Positions 17,663 through 25,563 of a stretch of DNA of 64,000 nt are shown one piece after another. Each line of letters begins with the position of its first letter. The first letter of the stretch is position 1. A program made the position numbers and the translations under genes. Source of the DNA: Chitinophaga eiseniae (lineage in GTDB: Bacteria; Bacteroidota; Bacteroidia; Chitinophagales; Chitinophagaceae); assembly GCF_900167135.1 (NCBI RefSeq), contig NZ_FUWZ01000002.1, forward strand, positions 124,001 to 188,000, read 5' to 3'. The notes under the pieces were generated by a model that did not search any database, had not been told where the DNA came from, and worked only from the letters and a program-made list of their open reading frames with translations.

Positions 17663-19183
17663 ATGAAATTCAATCTTTTCACCAAAGGCTCCCAACAGGT
17701 AACCAATCATGCAGGTGCACCGGCGTACAAGACAACTCCGGAAATGGAACTGTACACCAGCGTAGTGACAGCTTCTCTGAATGACCAGTTCTATGAAGGA
17801 GCCGGTGACAGACTGGCTCGTATCTGCGCACTGATGGACCAGAACGATCCGGCTTTTGTAGCCCGGCTGGCAGTGTACGCCCGTGAAAAAATGTACCTGC
17901 GCAGCATCCCGATGGTATTGGCCGTGGAAATGGCCAAACGCTTCAGCGGCAACGCGTTGGTAGGTAAAACAGTGGCGCGTGTAGTACAACGTGCAGATGA
18001 AATCACGGAAATACTGGCTTACTATACCATGGCCAACAAACGCACACAGGTAAAAAAGCTGCATAAGCTGAGCAAACAGGTACAGAAAGGACTGGCCGAA
18101 GCCTTCAACCAGTTTGATGAATACCAGTTTGCGAAATACAACCGTAAAACAGCCATCTCGCTGAAAGACGCGTTGTTTCTTATACACCCGAAAGCCAAAG
18201 ACAACGCCCAGCAGGAAGTGTTCAACAAAATTGTCAACGACACCCTGTCTGTACCCTATACCTGGGAAACAACCCTGTCTGCCGTTGGTCAGCGCTCCTT
18301 TGCCTGCGAAACAGATAAAAGAGTGGCCGTGCGCGAAGCCTGGGAAGAACTGATCGCCAGCAAACAACTGGGATACATGGCCACCATGCGTAACCTGCGC
18401 AATATGCTGCAGGCGGATATCAGCCCGGCACACATCAGCATGGTATGCGACTACCTGACCAACGAGACAGCGGTATTGAATTCCAAACAGCTGCCCTTTC
18501 GCTACCTCGCAGCTTACCGTGAACTGAAAGAGGTGCAGCACGGCCTTACCGGTCAACTGATGCAGGCGCTGGAAACAGCCGTTAAAATCAGCGTAACGCA
18601 CCTGAAAGGATTCGATGTCAACACCCGCGTGGTCATCGCCTACGACGTATCGGGGTCCATGCAGTTCCCGCTGTCTCCCCGCAGCAAAATCAAAGGCTAT
18701 GACATCGGTCTGATGCTCGGCATGTTACTGCAGCACAAATGCAAACATGTAGTCAGTGGCATGTTCGGAGACACCTGGAAAACCGTAGCGCTGCCGGGTA
18801 ACAGCATCCTCTCCAATGTAGACGCATTCTACCGGAGGGAAGGAGAAGTAGGTTACTCCACTAACGGCTACCTCGTGATAGCAGACCTGATCCAACGCGC
18901 CTGTGTGGCCGACAAGGTCATGCTTTTCACGGACTGCCAGCTGTGGAACAGTACCGGCGGACAAAATACATTCGCCAACAGCTGGGCCGCCTACAAACGA
19001 AAAGTGGCGCCCAACGCCAAACTGTATCTCTTTGACCTGCAAGGGCTGGGTACTACTCCGGTGGATATACGTCAAAACGATGTATACCTCATCAGCGGCT
19101 GGAGCGATAAAGTATTCGATGTGATGGAAGCCATCGAAAATGGCCACTCCGCACTGGAACACATCCATAGCATAACCCTTTAA
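17663..19183 (+). CDS. rsr: Ro60/Rsr-family TROVE domain RNA-binding protein
   Basis: 506 aa. An N-terminal ring of HEAT-like helices (TROVE, about 15-310) is followed by a von Willebrand A domain with an intact MIDAS motif D328-V-S330-G-S332 (VVIAYDVSGSMQFPL). Recognisable TROVE stretches include LARICALMDQNDPAFVARLAVYAREKMYLR. Family role: a doughnut-shaped protein that binds Y RNAs on its outer surface and misfolded RNA ends in its cavity; in bacteria it can tether PNPase. It is divergent from a WYL regulator and followed 60 bp later by four structured RNAs. No RtcB ligase or PNPase gene lies in this window. Confidence 0.93.
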   Translation: MKFNLFTKGSQQVTNHAGAPAYKTTPEMELYTSVVTASLNDQFYEGAGDRLARICALMDQNDPAFVARLAVYAREKMYLRSIPMVLAVEMAKRFSGNALVGKTVARVVQRADEITEILAYYTMANKRTQVKKLHKLSKQVQKGLAEAFNQFDEYQFAKYNRKTAISLKDALFLIHPKAKDNAQQEVFNKIVNDTLSVPYTWETTLSAVGQRSFACETDKRVAVREAWEELIASKQLGYMATMRNLRNMLQADISPAHISMVCDYLTNETAVLNSKQLPFRYLAAYRELKEVQHGLTGQLMQALETAVKISVTHLKGFDVNTRVVIAYDVSGSMQFPLSPRSKIKGYDIGLMLGMLLQHKCKHVVSGMFGDTWKTVALPGNSILSNVDAFYRREGEVGYSTNGYLVIADLIQRACVADKVMLFTDCQLWNSTGGQNTFANSWAAYKRKVAPNAKLYLFDLQGLGTTPVDIRQNDVYLISGWSDKVFDVMEAIENGHSALEHIHSITL

Positions 19184-19211
19184 TCATCCGTTTTTGTTAA
19201 CTACATAAAAC

Positions 19212-19236
19212 GCAGCGCGCTGAAAGGGCGCGCTGC
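19212..19236 (+). other. GC-rich hairpin between rsr and the RNA array
   Basis: GCAGCGCGC (19212-19220) pairs with GCGCGCTGC (19228-19236) around a 7-nt loop. No T-run follows, so it looks more like an mRNA 3'-end stabiliser, attenuator or processing site than a full terminator. It lies 8 bp before the first structured RNA. Confidence 0.6.
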
Positions 19237-19243
19237 ACTACCG

Positions 19244-19434
19244 GCCCGGTAGCTTAAAAGGACAAAGCTGCGGTAAAATTACGTCACCGCGGAGTGTATG
19301 GAACATATCGTGACGGGCACGCCCTGTCATGATCAGAATTTACAGTGCACCGAACGTTTGAATACCAGTAGGGAAGCGTATTTACAGCCATACTGTTCAG
19401 CAATGAAAATGCAGGTTCGATCCCTGTCCGGGCA
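19244..19434 (+). ncRNA. tRNA-like non-coding RNA with long central insertion (Y-RNA locus)
   Basis: About 190 nt. Ends pair as an acceptor stem GCCCGG (19244-19249) with CCGGGC (19428-19433). A D-arm follows (AGCTT 19251-19255, loop AAAAGGACA with the conserved GG, AAGCT 19265-19269). A GCGGT/ACCGC hairpin (19270-19290) stands where an anticodon arm would be, but its 11-nt loop is too large. The T-arm is canonical: GCAGG, loop TTCGATC, CCTGT (19411-19427). Between these lie about 120 extra nt with a strong hairpin at 19308-19333. It cannot be an ordinary tRNA. Bacterial Y RNAs of the YrlA group are known to carry tRNA-like modules, and its place beside rsr suggests a related role. Confidence 0.7.
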
Positions 19435-19439
19435 ACATC

Positions 19440-19515
19440 AACATCTGTCAGGTGTCGTATGAATGGGCTACTTCACTCCAAACGAAAATTCCTATTCGAC
19501 TTGTTACCCTGATAT
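19440..19515 (+). ncRNA. Short Y-type RNA A (candidate Ro60-binding stem)
   Basis: Lower stem TGTCAGG (19446-19452) pairs with CCTGATA (19508-19514), with C19507 bulged. Next come TG, an internal loop TCGTAT opposite GACTTG, and an upper stem GAATGGG (19461-19467) with CCTATTC (19491-19497), closing a loop that starts CTACTTC. The layout (stem, single bulged C, internal loop, second stem) resembles the Ro60-binding site of animal and bacterial Y RNAs. It begins about 6 nt after the tRNA-like RNA and ends 1 nt before RNA B. It has no tRNA-like module. Confidence 0.65.
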
Positions 19516-19693
19516 AACAACGGCGGGTGCCGTAGCGACGGGCTACTTCGATTCAGGCTTGATGTGCAGGTTCAAATCCTGCTCGCGGTGATATCCGCGG
19601 TCGTCTAATGGCAGGACGCAGGCAGTCTGCAACGGAGCAATCCGGGGGCAGATCCACAGCCATCCTGTTGCGCCCTTTTGCCCTGCTGTTGTT
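19516..19693 (+). ncRNA. Y RNA B with permuted tRNA-like module (YrlA-like)
   Basis: A 12-bp outer stem, AACAACGGCGGG (19516-19527) with 19682-19693, is followed by bulged C19681, internal loop CCGTA and upper stem GCGACGGG (19535-19542) with 19664-19671, then CTACTTCG: the same design as RNAs A and C. The interior carries tRNA parts in permuted order. T-arm: GCAGG-TTCAAAT-CCTGC (19566-19582). Acceptor-like hairpin: TCGCGG/CCGCGG closed by TGATAT (19583-19600). D-arm: CGTCT-AATGGCA-GGACG (19602-19618). Then a short anticodon-like hairpin (19618-19630) and a CGGA-GCAA-TCCG hairpin with a GNRA tetraloop (19633-19644). Confidence 0.78.
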
Positions 19694-19717
19694 ATCTATA
19701 AAAACATAATTATTGAA

Positions 19718-19790
19718 GATAAGCAAGTGTCGTATGAACGGGATACTTCGTTAGGGAATTCTTTCCTGTTCAGTTTTTTACCTTGTTTAC
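19718..19790 (+). ncRNA. Short Y-type RNA C (candidate Ro60-binding stem)
   Basis: Lower stem AAGCAAG (19721-19727) pairs with CTTGTTT (19782-19788), C19781 is bulged, internal loop TCGTAT, upper stem GAACGGG (19736-19742) with CCTGTTC (19765-19771), and the loop begins ATACTTCG. Compensatory changes against RNAs A and B keep both stems while TCGTAtGAAyGGGmTACTTC stays constant. It overlaps the last codon of the convergent gene at 19787. A TAATTATTG at about 19708 could be its own -7 box (weak). Confidence 0.62.
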
Positions 19791-20320
19791 CTTAACAGAT
19801 ATTCCCGTACCTCTACTCCACGTGCGCCAGCCACTACCGGCACTCGGCTATCCAGCGAAAAAAAATGCACAAATGCCTGGTGAATAAAATCATGCATCAC
19901 AGCGGTACCACTGGTGTAAACAGAATAGTTAATGCCATTTGCAGTAAAAAAGTAGCTGGTGATAATACCTTTATCTGTCTGCTCCGTGATTTTAAACCGG
20001 GTAATGTTTTTCCGCCTAAATACCACCTCCTTGCCACGGCGAACAAACAACAGGCTATCTGTAGTAAATATCAGTTGCTCACACCGATACCACATGCCAC
20101 CTAAATAATGACCGATCGCCAACATCACCCCTACAAAAGGCAGTAACAATACCACCATCCTGACCAATCCCGGTATACGGAGAGCCATCAGCGCACTTTC
20201 ATACGAATGCACCCAAATGGCATACAACGCAAACAACGGCAGGAAGATGGCAAATGCTATCAGCAGCTTTCGCTTCGGCTTCGCTACCAGCCAATATTCT
20301 ACAGGAAATTTTTTTTCCAT
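19787..20320 (-). CDS. Unknown membrane protein, bPH-like
   Basis: 177 aa from ATG 20318-20320, which overlaps the upstream stop by one base (TGATG). A longer reading would run into that gene. It has two TM helices (LLIAFAIFLPLFALYAIWV; MVVLLLPFVGVMLAIGHYLGG) and then a cytosolic beta-rich domain (QLIFTTDSLLFVRRGKEVVFRRKNITRFK) of the kind seen in bacterial PH-like domains. It resembles its upstream neighbour in layout, so the two may be diverged paralogues. Function unknown. Confidence 0.75.
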   Translation of the reverse strand: MEKKFPVEYWLVAKPKRKLLIAFAIFLPLFALYAIWVHSYESALMALRIPGLVRMVVLLLPFVGVMLAIGHYLGGMWYRCEQLIFTTDSLLFVRRGKEVVFRRKNITRFKITEQTDKGIITSYFFTANGINYSVYTSGTAVMHDFIHQAFVHFFSLDSRVPVVAGARGVEVREYLLR

Positions 20321-21024
20321 CAGGACTTGTGGTCTATGTAATAAAACAACACCTGCAACAACAGCACAAGGATAATGACGCCAGCGCCCAGAAAAATCAG
20401 CATCACCTGCCCCGGCGTTCTTTTTTCCAACCATTTATAGGTGAGGGGTTCGGTCTTGACAAGATATACGCCATAATGCGGAAAAAGGTTCTGATGAATT
20501 TTATTCCGAAGGTCTTTTTTGTTGAAGTGTTTATCGATGTAAGGTTTCAGACAGGACATCATCTCGTCTACGGTCTGTAGGTCTTCCTTTCTGGAAAAAG
20601 GCGTCATAGCGCCGATGCCGACCCGCATCCGGACAGACAGCCCCGTTTTGGTATAGAAAGTAAGGTAACGAAAATCGGCACTGCCCATATTATTTATTTC
20701 CCGGATGCTCTCCAGTGGAATATCAAATTCTTGTTTCCGAAACCGGATCAGCAAACGCTCAGCATTTACCCGCACGGTCCAGGTCTTGTCACGGACCAGC
20801 TTCGCCAGCCAGTACATGGAAAGGATACTGATACCCAGTATCGCGGGAATAATCAGGCCACGCGGCACTTGTAGCGGATTGACCGGTAAAAATACGTTGA
20901 GGAGATAAAACAATCCCAGCAGCACAACAACCAGGATTGGCAGCAATGCAAACCCCAGCCGTATCTCTGTCTTCAGGTCAAGCCCCTGAAACCGGAATTC
21001 CTTTTCTTTGATAGCTGTCATCAT
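20320..21024 (-). CDS. Unknown membrane protein, bPH-like
   Basis: 234 aa. Two N-terminal TM helices (FALLPILVVVLLGLFYLLNVF; LIIPAILGISILSMYWLAKL), then a PH-like beta domain (VNAERLLIRFRKQEFDIPLESIREINNMG), then a third TM near the C-terminus (VMLIFLGAGVIILVLLLQVLFYYI). It is the third of four genes with abutting or overlapping ends (22639 to 19787). I do not recognise a named family beyond the PH-like look. Confidence 0.75.
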   Translation of the reverse strand: MMTAIKEKEFRFQGLDLKTEIRLGFALLPILVVVLLGLFYLLNVFLPVNPLQVPRGLIIPAILGISILSMYWLAKLVRDKTWTVRVNAERLLIRFRKQEFDIPLESIREINNMGSADFRYLTFYTKTGLSVRMRVGIGAMTPFSRKEDLQTVDEMMSCLKPYIDKHFNKKDLRNKIHQNLFPHYGVYLVKTEPLTYKWLEKRTPGQVMLIFLGAGVIILVLLLQVLFYYIDHKS

Positions 21025-21026
21025 AC

Positions 21027-22061
21027 TTATTTTATCTGTACCGGCGCAGTAGTAGTGGGTAAAGGTCCATCCGGCGGCGTGGAAGGCTCGTCGAGCGGTT
21101 TATACCGGTAGGAGTTTTCCGGATCGCCACAGGCGGTATAAAACACCGGTGGGAGCTGCACTTTTCCAGGCGCTCTTTTTTCTTTGGAAGCCGGACCCAG
21201 CAACATGTATTTATACAGGACGCTTACATCGTTGTATTCAGTAACAAGTTTATCCTGCGGTGTATCATGCGCTGTATATTGTCCCGCTGCGGCATTATAG
21301 GTGTATTCAGCAGTATCTATTTCTGTCAGCAACTTATAAAACCGGTTAGCATACAGCACGTCTTCCTTCTCTTCTTTTTTCTTGTCGTCACCCAGGTAAG
21401 CCTTCATTTCCTCTACTTCCTTATCGTTGGGCTGATGAAGAAGCCCCCTGCTTCCTGTAAGACTTGTCCGCAGCACCGTCTCCCCTTCTTCTTTGGTGAC
21501 AACACCTACAAACGGCTCCTGGTAACGGTTAGGCTTCTGGTAGAGGAATACAAAATCATTGTATTTTTTTTCGGGAGAATAGATCTCTGTGTTGTGGTCC
21601 ATCTTTTCTATCCCAAAGTCACTATCCACATGGGAAAATATGATCTGTGAAGGAACAGCAGCAGCTTCATAAATGTAAGGAGGCTTAAAACAGTTTGCGT
21701 CTTCATTGAACACACGGCGCGTTTTGCCATCATTAAACTGAATAAACGTTTTTCCCCGTTCAAATCCGTTGAAATACATCCGTACACTGTCTTGCAGCGC
21801 CTTATTTTCTCTGGCGAATACAATAAAAGTATTGGCTGGTTTATCGGGAACAAACCGGATATGGTCTTTTTCCACATGATAAGTCCCGGGCACCAGTGTG
21901 GCATAACCATACAGGAAAAAACGGCCGTTATCGAAAAGACAGAACCCGTCCTGAACACCGCCATAGCGGCCGGCGAGAGACTGTGCAGAGGCGTCATTAT
22001 TCATAAATAAAGATAGCGTGATGGTAGTCAGTATACAAAGAAAGTAGAATATGCTGTTCAT
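21027..22061 (-). CDS. Unknown secreted protein
   Basis: 344 aa. Signal peptide (MNSIFYFLCILTTITLSLFM; cleavage near ASAQ). The mature part starts with a small beta-rich segment (GRYGGVQDGFCLFDNGRFFLYGYATLVPGTY), and the tail is proline-rich (STPPDGPLPTTTAPVQ). The start overlaps the upstream stop by 4 bp (ATGA); the next gene begins 2 bp after its stop. It probably works in the periplasm or at the envelope with the membrane proteins of this operon. Family not recognised. Confidence 0.75.
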   Translation of the reverse strand: MNSIFYFLCILTTITLSLFMNNDASAQSLAGRYGGVQDGFCLFDNGRFFLYGYATLVPGTYHVEKDHIRFVPDKPANTFIVFARENKALQDSVRMYFNGFERGKTFIQFNDGKTRRVFNEDANCFKPPYIYEAAAVPSQIIFSHVDSDFGIEKMDHNTEIYSPEKKYNDFVFLYQKPNRYQEPFVGVVTKEEGETVLRTSLTGSRGLLHQPNDKEVEEMKAYLGDDKKKEEKEDVLYANRFYKLLTEIDTAEYTYNAAAGQYTAHDTPQDKLVTEYNDVSVLYKYMLLGPASKEKRAPGKVQLPPVFYTACGDPENSYRYKPLDEPSTPPDGPLPTTTAPVQIK

Positions 22062-22639
22062 AAATTGTTTTGATTACAATACTCAAAAAAATCCCCCAAA
22101 CGGAAAATCCGGGTAAGGTAGGCATAGTCCTGGTTCACCTGCTGATAACTTTTCAGGGACGGCGCCGCTACGTCCAGATTACCTTTGCCGAGGGTACGGT
22201 CGGGAATAAACAAAGCATTCGTTACTTCCGGCTCCCCCAGCAAAGAATAAACTTCCCGGCCTTCCACCGCATAGGGCTTGAACCGGGAGCTGAGGTTTTT
22301 CCTGGTATAGATGGTATTATAGATAACATATTTGGACCGCGAAGGGTTAATCACTCCATAAGAGGTCAGTTCCATATTCAGCTCCTGCGGGGGCATACCC
22401 AGCGCCTCACAGCTGATATCATGTACACCTTCCGTCAACGCCACCCTTAAAAAGGAACGCGCCGGAACGACATACTGTTTCTGGTCAATCGCAACAGTTA
22501 TGTCCCGGCCCGTCGGGTTATCAATCAACGTTGAGCCGCTGAGCGTTGGTTTCAGCAATAGCTCATAGCCGGCGTAACATCCCATCAATACCAACACCAG
22601 CAACAGTCCTATGATTCTTTTTCCTGCTATTTGTGTCAT
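22058..22639 (-). CDS. Unknown membrane-anchored or lipoprotein
   Basis: 193 aa. One hydrophobic N-terminal segment (RIIGLLLVLVLMGCYAGYELL) that could be a TM anchor or a lipoprotein signal (LVLMGC is a poor lipobox). A beta-type extracytoplasmic domain follows (LIDNPTGRDITVAIDQKQYVVPARSF), then a helical tail. It is the first gene of the four-gene unit and starts 132 bp after the stop of the LytTR regulator, on the same strand. Function unknown. Confidence 0.72.
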   Translation of the reverse strand: MTQIAGKRIIGLLLVLVLMGCYAGYELLLKPTLSGSTLIDNPTGRDITVAIDQKQYVVPARSFLRVALTEGVHDISCEALGMPPQELNMELTSYGVINPSRSKYVIYNTIYTRKNLSSRFKPYAVEGREVYSLLGEPEVTNALFIPDRTLGKGNLDVAAPSLKSYQQVNQDYAYLTRIFRLGDFFEYCNQNNL

Positions 22640-22770
22640 GGAATCACTGTTTTTTCTGAAATACGGTTTTCAGTGATTAAAGTTAACCCAGGACCGTTGC
22701 ATACTTTGGGGCAAATTAATTTCCGCACACGGCGGGTCAACATCTGTAGGCTGCAGAGAAATATCCGCAT

Positions 22771-23508
22771 TTATATTTTATCGATAAAACTGAGTACCAC
22801 CTCTCTCTTACGGTCAGACACCGGTACCGTTTCACCGTTAAACATTTCAAGATAACCTTCCTTATAATATTTGCTGACGTAGTTACCATTCACAAGATAA
22901 GACTGATGGCAACGGATAAACGTTTCTTCCGGCAGCAGCGCTTCATACTCTTTCAATACTTTGGAAACCAGGATGGAACTGCCGTTTTTCAGATAAAAAG
23001 TCGTATAGCCCCGGTCACTCTTACAATACAGGATATCCTCTATATCGATGATCTGTGTATATTCTGCGCTCCTGAGCGCCACGCGGCGCGGACGCGTTCC
23101 TCCTTTATAGTGATTGGCGGCGATCTCCAGCTGATGCTGGTTAAATTTCTGTTGCTCGCTTTTTTTGAAACAACGGTCCACAGCTTCTTCAAAAACAGTT
23201 GTCTCGATCGGTTTCAGCAGATACGCGAAAGCGCCGAGGTTCAACGCCTGTAACGCATACTGGTCGTAGGCGGTAATAAAAATGATCTGGCTGGCGGTAA
23301 CGTCAATGCGGCTAAACAAGGTGAAGCTGTTACCGTCTTTCAATTGTATGTCTGCCAGAATCAGCTCCGGCTGCAGCGCAGGTATTTCTTCCTGTGCCTT
23401 TGCTATTTCCCCGGAATAGCCCACCACCTGCAGGTAGGGAATCTCATTCACCAGCGCCATGAGATGTTTCAGGATATTGATTTCGTCTTCAAGTATATAA
23501 ACAGTCAT
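22771..23508 (-). CDS. LytTR-family response regulator
   Basis: 245 aa. Receiver domain 1-115 with acidic pocket E7/D8, phospho-acceptor Asp53 (LILADIQLKDG) and conserved Lys in LLKPIETT. C-terminal LytTR DNA-binding domain at about 145-245 (DIEDILYCKSDRGYTTFYL, FIRCHQSYLVN). It is the partner of the histidine kinase 11 bp upstream. The unknown operon immediately downstream on the same strand is a natural target (inference). Confidence 0.93.
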   Translation of the reverse strand: MTVYILEDEINILKHLMALVNEIPYLQVVGYSGEIAKAQEEIPALQPELILADIQLKDGNSFTLFSRIDVTASQIIFITAYDQYALQALNLGAFAYLLKPIETTVFEEAVDRCFKKSEQQKFNQHQLEIAANHYKGGTRPRRVALRSAEYTQIIDIEDILYCKSDRGYTTFYLKNGSSILVSKVLKEYEALLPEETFIRCHQSYLVNGNYVSKYYKEGYLEMFNGETVPVSDRKREVVLSFIDKI

Positions 23509-23519
23509 CGGACTTGGTT

Positions 23520-25424
23520 TTAATCTATTAATAAAGGCAGATAGATGGTCGCTCTGAAGCCCTGCCCTTCCGTTTTGGGCTGTGCTTCAAAGTACGCTTC
23601 GCGGGCCGTTTTGTTGAATAGGAGGTCCAGCCTTTCCTGGGTGATGATACGTGACAAAGATTTTTTCTCGCGCGGACCGTGTGTCTTTTCCTGTTCTCCC
23701 GCGCCGTTATCATCGATACAAATCACGAGCCGCTGCTGCTCCTGGCGAAAGGTGATGGTCAGCACACCGCGGTAATCGATAGACTTAAAGCCGTGCTCAA
23801 TGGAGTTTTCCACAAACGGCTGCACCAGCATGGGCGGTATCAGGATAGACGATATATCTGTATCGGCTGTATCAATGCTATAGGAAAATGCGTGTTCAAA
23901 ACGCATCTGCTGTAGCTCGATGTAATTTTTCAGTGAACTGATTTCGTCTTCCAAAGGAATCAGGTCATGTCGGTTTAGTTCCAGTACATTGCGCATCAGT
24001 TTGGAGAAAGATACCAGGTAAGCGTTGGCTTCCCGCTTTTTATCCGTGCTGATCAGCCCTTGCATATTGGCAATGGCATTGTAGATAAAGTGAGGGTTCA
24101 GCTGCATCTGGCGTGTCTTCTGTTCCAGCAGCAGTCGTTTGTTTTCGATGGACAATCTTTCGTTTTTCTCACGGAGAAGTTTCTGCCGGTAAATATTGTA
24201 TACATAAAACGCAACAATGGCCAATAACGTACAGACACCTACGAAAATCCAGCGTTGCTGGGAAATGACTTTTTTATTCAGTTCATTGTTCATCTGCAAC
24301 GCTGCTATCGCCTGGTCCTTTTTCTCAGTCTGGTATTGGGTGTGCAGCTCTTCTATCCTGGAAGCTTCGATGACCTGCATGTTCCGGCCAAAGATGTTGA
24401 AAGCCGCATGTAAAGCTTCCAGTGCATTTTTGTAATCACCTTTTTGTTTGTAGGCTTCATGTAGTCCCTGGTATTCCACCAGCAGGTTCATTTTCTCCGG
24501 CTGACGCCCTGCCCATAAAATAGCGGCTTTATAATAATAGATAGCAGAATCTGTCTGTTGATTGCGTACAAACGTGGTCGCCATATTATTAAATGCCTGC
24601 AGGTGCAACTTCTGCTGCGACTGCAGGTAACTGAAATAGCGCCGTTCGGGGGCGACGGCTTTACCGAACTCTTTCCGGGCAGAATAAAGCTGCGATTCAT
24701 AGTCAAAGGTACGGGCGAGCGCGAGTGTGTCGTCTATCTGCAGTGCCAGCTGACGGGCGCTGTCCAGGAACCGCTCCATAGCGGCGGTATTAAGCTGCCG
24801 TGCGGAGAGCATAAAGGCTATGTCAAAATAACGCTGACGGATATTCGGATGGGTACGGAATGGATGGTGGTTGTAATACTGCTGCGTGTACTCCACTGCC
24901 TTGGCTACATTCTGATTATTGTAATAGGATTTTGCCAGCAGGTCGTACAGCCGGTAGGTGAATACACTTTGATGTTGTTCTGCCTTTTTTACGGCCTCCA
25001 GGATACGGGTTACAAGATCAGCCTGAGCAATATCGGAGCCGGACAGCGCACGGTTCAGTGTGGCGAAGTCCTTTAACGTCTGCAGGTCTGTCTGCCTGGA
25101 GGCCGGCACTACTTGGCGGAAGGAGAGCGAGGCACTGTCATATTTCTTTTCCAGTGTATACAGGTTACCATGCAGATAATGGTACCAGGGGTTAACAGCT
25201 TTATCGGGCGTGGAATCCAGGCGCGCCAGCTGTGCGCGAAGGCTGTCCGTATACGGCTTTGTTTTAGCCGTATCGCCGGAAAGGATGAAGGAAACATAGT
25301 TTTTATCGGATGCACCGGTATTGTCGGGAGCCGTCTTTTGGTCCGGCGTCCCGCAACCGGCGCACCAATAAAGGGCAACAAACAAGGGAAGTAATAATTT
25401 ATGTGCTCTGAACAGTTTGATCAT
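23520..25424 (-). CDS. TPR-containing LytS-type sensor histidine kinase
   Basis: 634 aa. Lipoprotein-like leader (YWCAGC), a periplasmic region of TPR-like helices (about 40-370), one TM helix (WIFVGVCTLLAIVAFYVYNIY), coiled coil, His_kinase domain with LNPHFIYNAI (His445), then an HATPase with N-box VENSIEHGFK and DDNGAG. Bacteroidota kinases of this type pass phosphate to a LytTR regulator, which follows here after 11 bp. The signal sensed by the TPR part is unknown. Confidence 0.93.
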   Translation of the reverse strand: MIKLFRAHKLLLPLFVALYWCAGCGTPDQKTAPDNTGASDKNYVSFILSGDTAKTKPYTDSLRAQLARLDSTPDKAVNPWYHYLHGNLYTLEKKYDSASLSFRQVVPASRQTDLQTLKDFATLNRALSGSDIAQADLVTRILEAVKKAEQHQSVFTYRLYDLLAKSYYNNQNVAKAVEYTQQYYNHHPFRTHPNIRQRYFDIAFMLSARQLNTAAMERFLDSARQLALQIDDTLALARTFDYESQLYSARKEFGKAVAPERRYFSYLQSQQKLHLQAFNNMATTFVRNQQTDSAIYYYKAAILWAGRQPEKMNLLVEYQGLHEAYKQKGDYKNALEALHAAFNIFGRNMQVIEASRIEELHTQYQTEKKDQAIAALQMNNELNKKVISQQRWIFVGVCTLLAIVAFYVYNIYRQKLLREKNERLSIENKRLLLEQKTRQMQLNPHFIYNAIANMQGLISTDKKREANAYLVSFSKLMRNVLELNRHDLIPLEDEISSLKNYIELQQMRFEHAFSYSIDTADTDISSILIPPMLVQPFVENSIEHGFKSIDYRGVLTITFRQEQQRLVICIDDNGAGEQEKTHGPREKKSLSRIITQERLDLLFNKTAREAYFEAQPKTEGQGFRATIYLPLLID

Positions 25425-25563
25425 ATTCGTATATCCGTGTCCCCTTGTAAGCGATAACGATTGCTAACAGGAACAAAATTAAGAAGTGAGGTGATTCGTT
25501 TTTGGCCGGGGTAATATTCGCAGACGGCCGGTTAATATTCGCGGCGGCAGACAAAATATCCGC

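Noticed and set aside
19244..19434. Ordinary tRNA gene, group I intron-bearing tRNA or tmRNA
   Set aside because: The anticodon loop is 11 nt, the insertion lies before the T-arm rather than in the anticodon loop, no intron core (P3-P7) was seen, and there is no tag-peptide frame or tmRNA-type acceptor.
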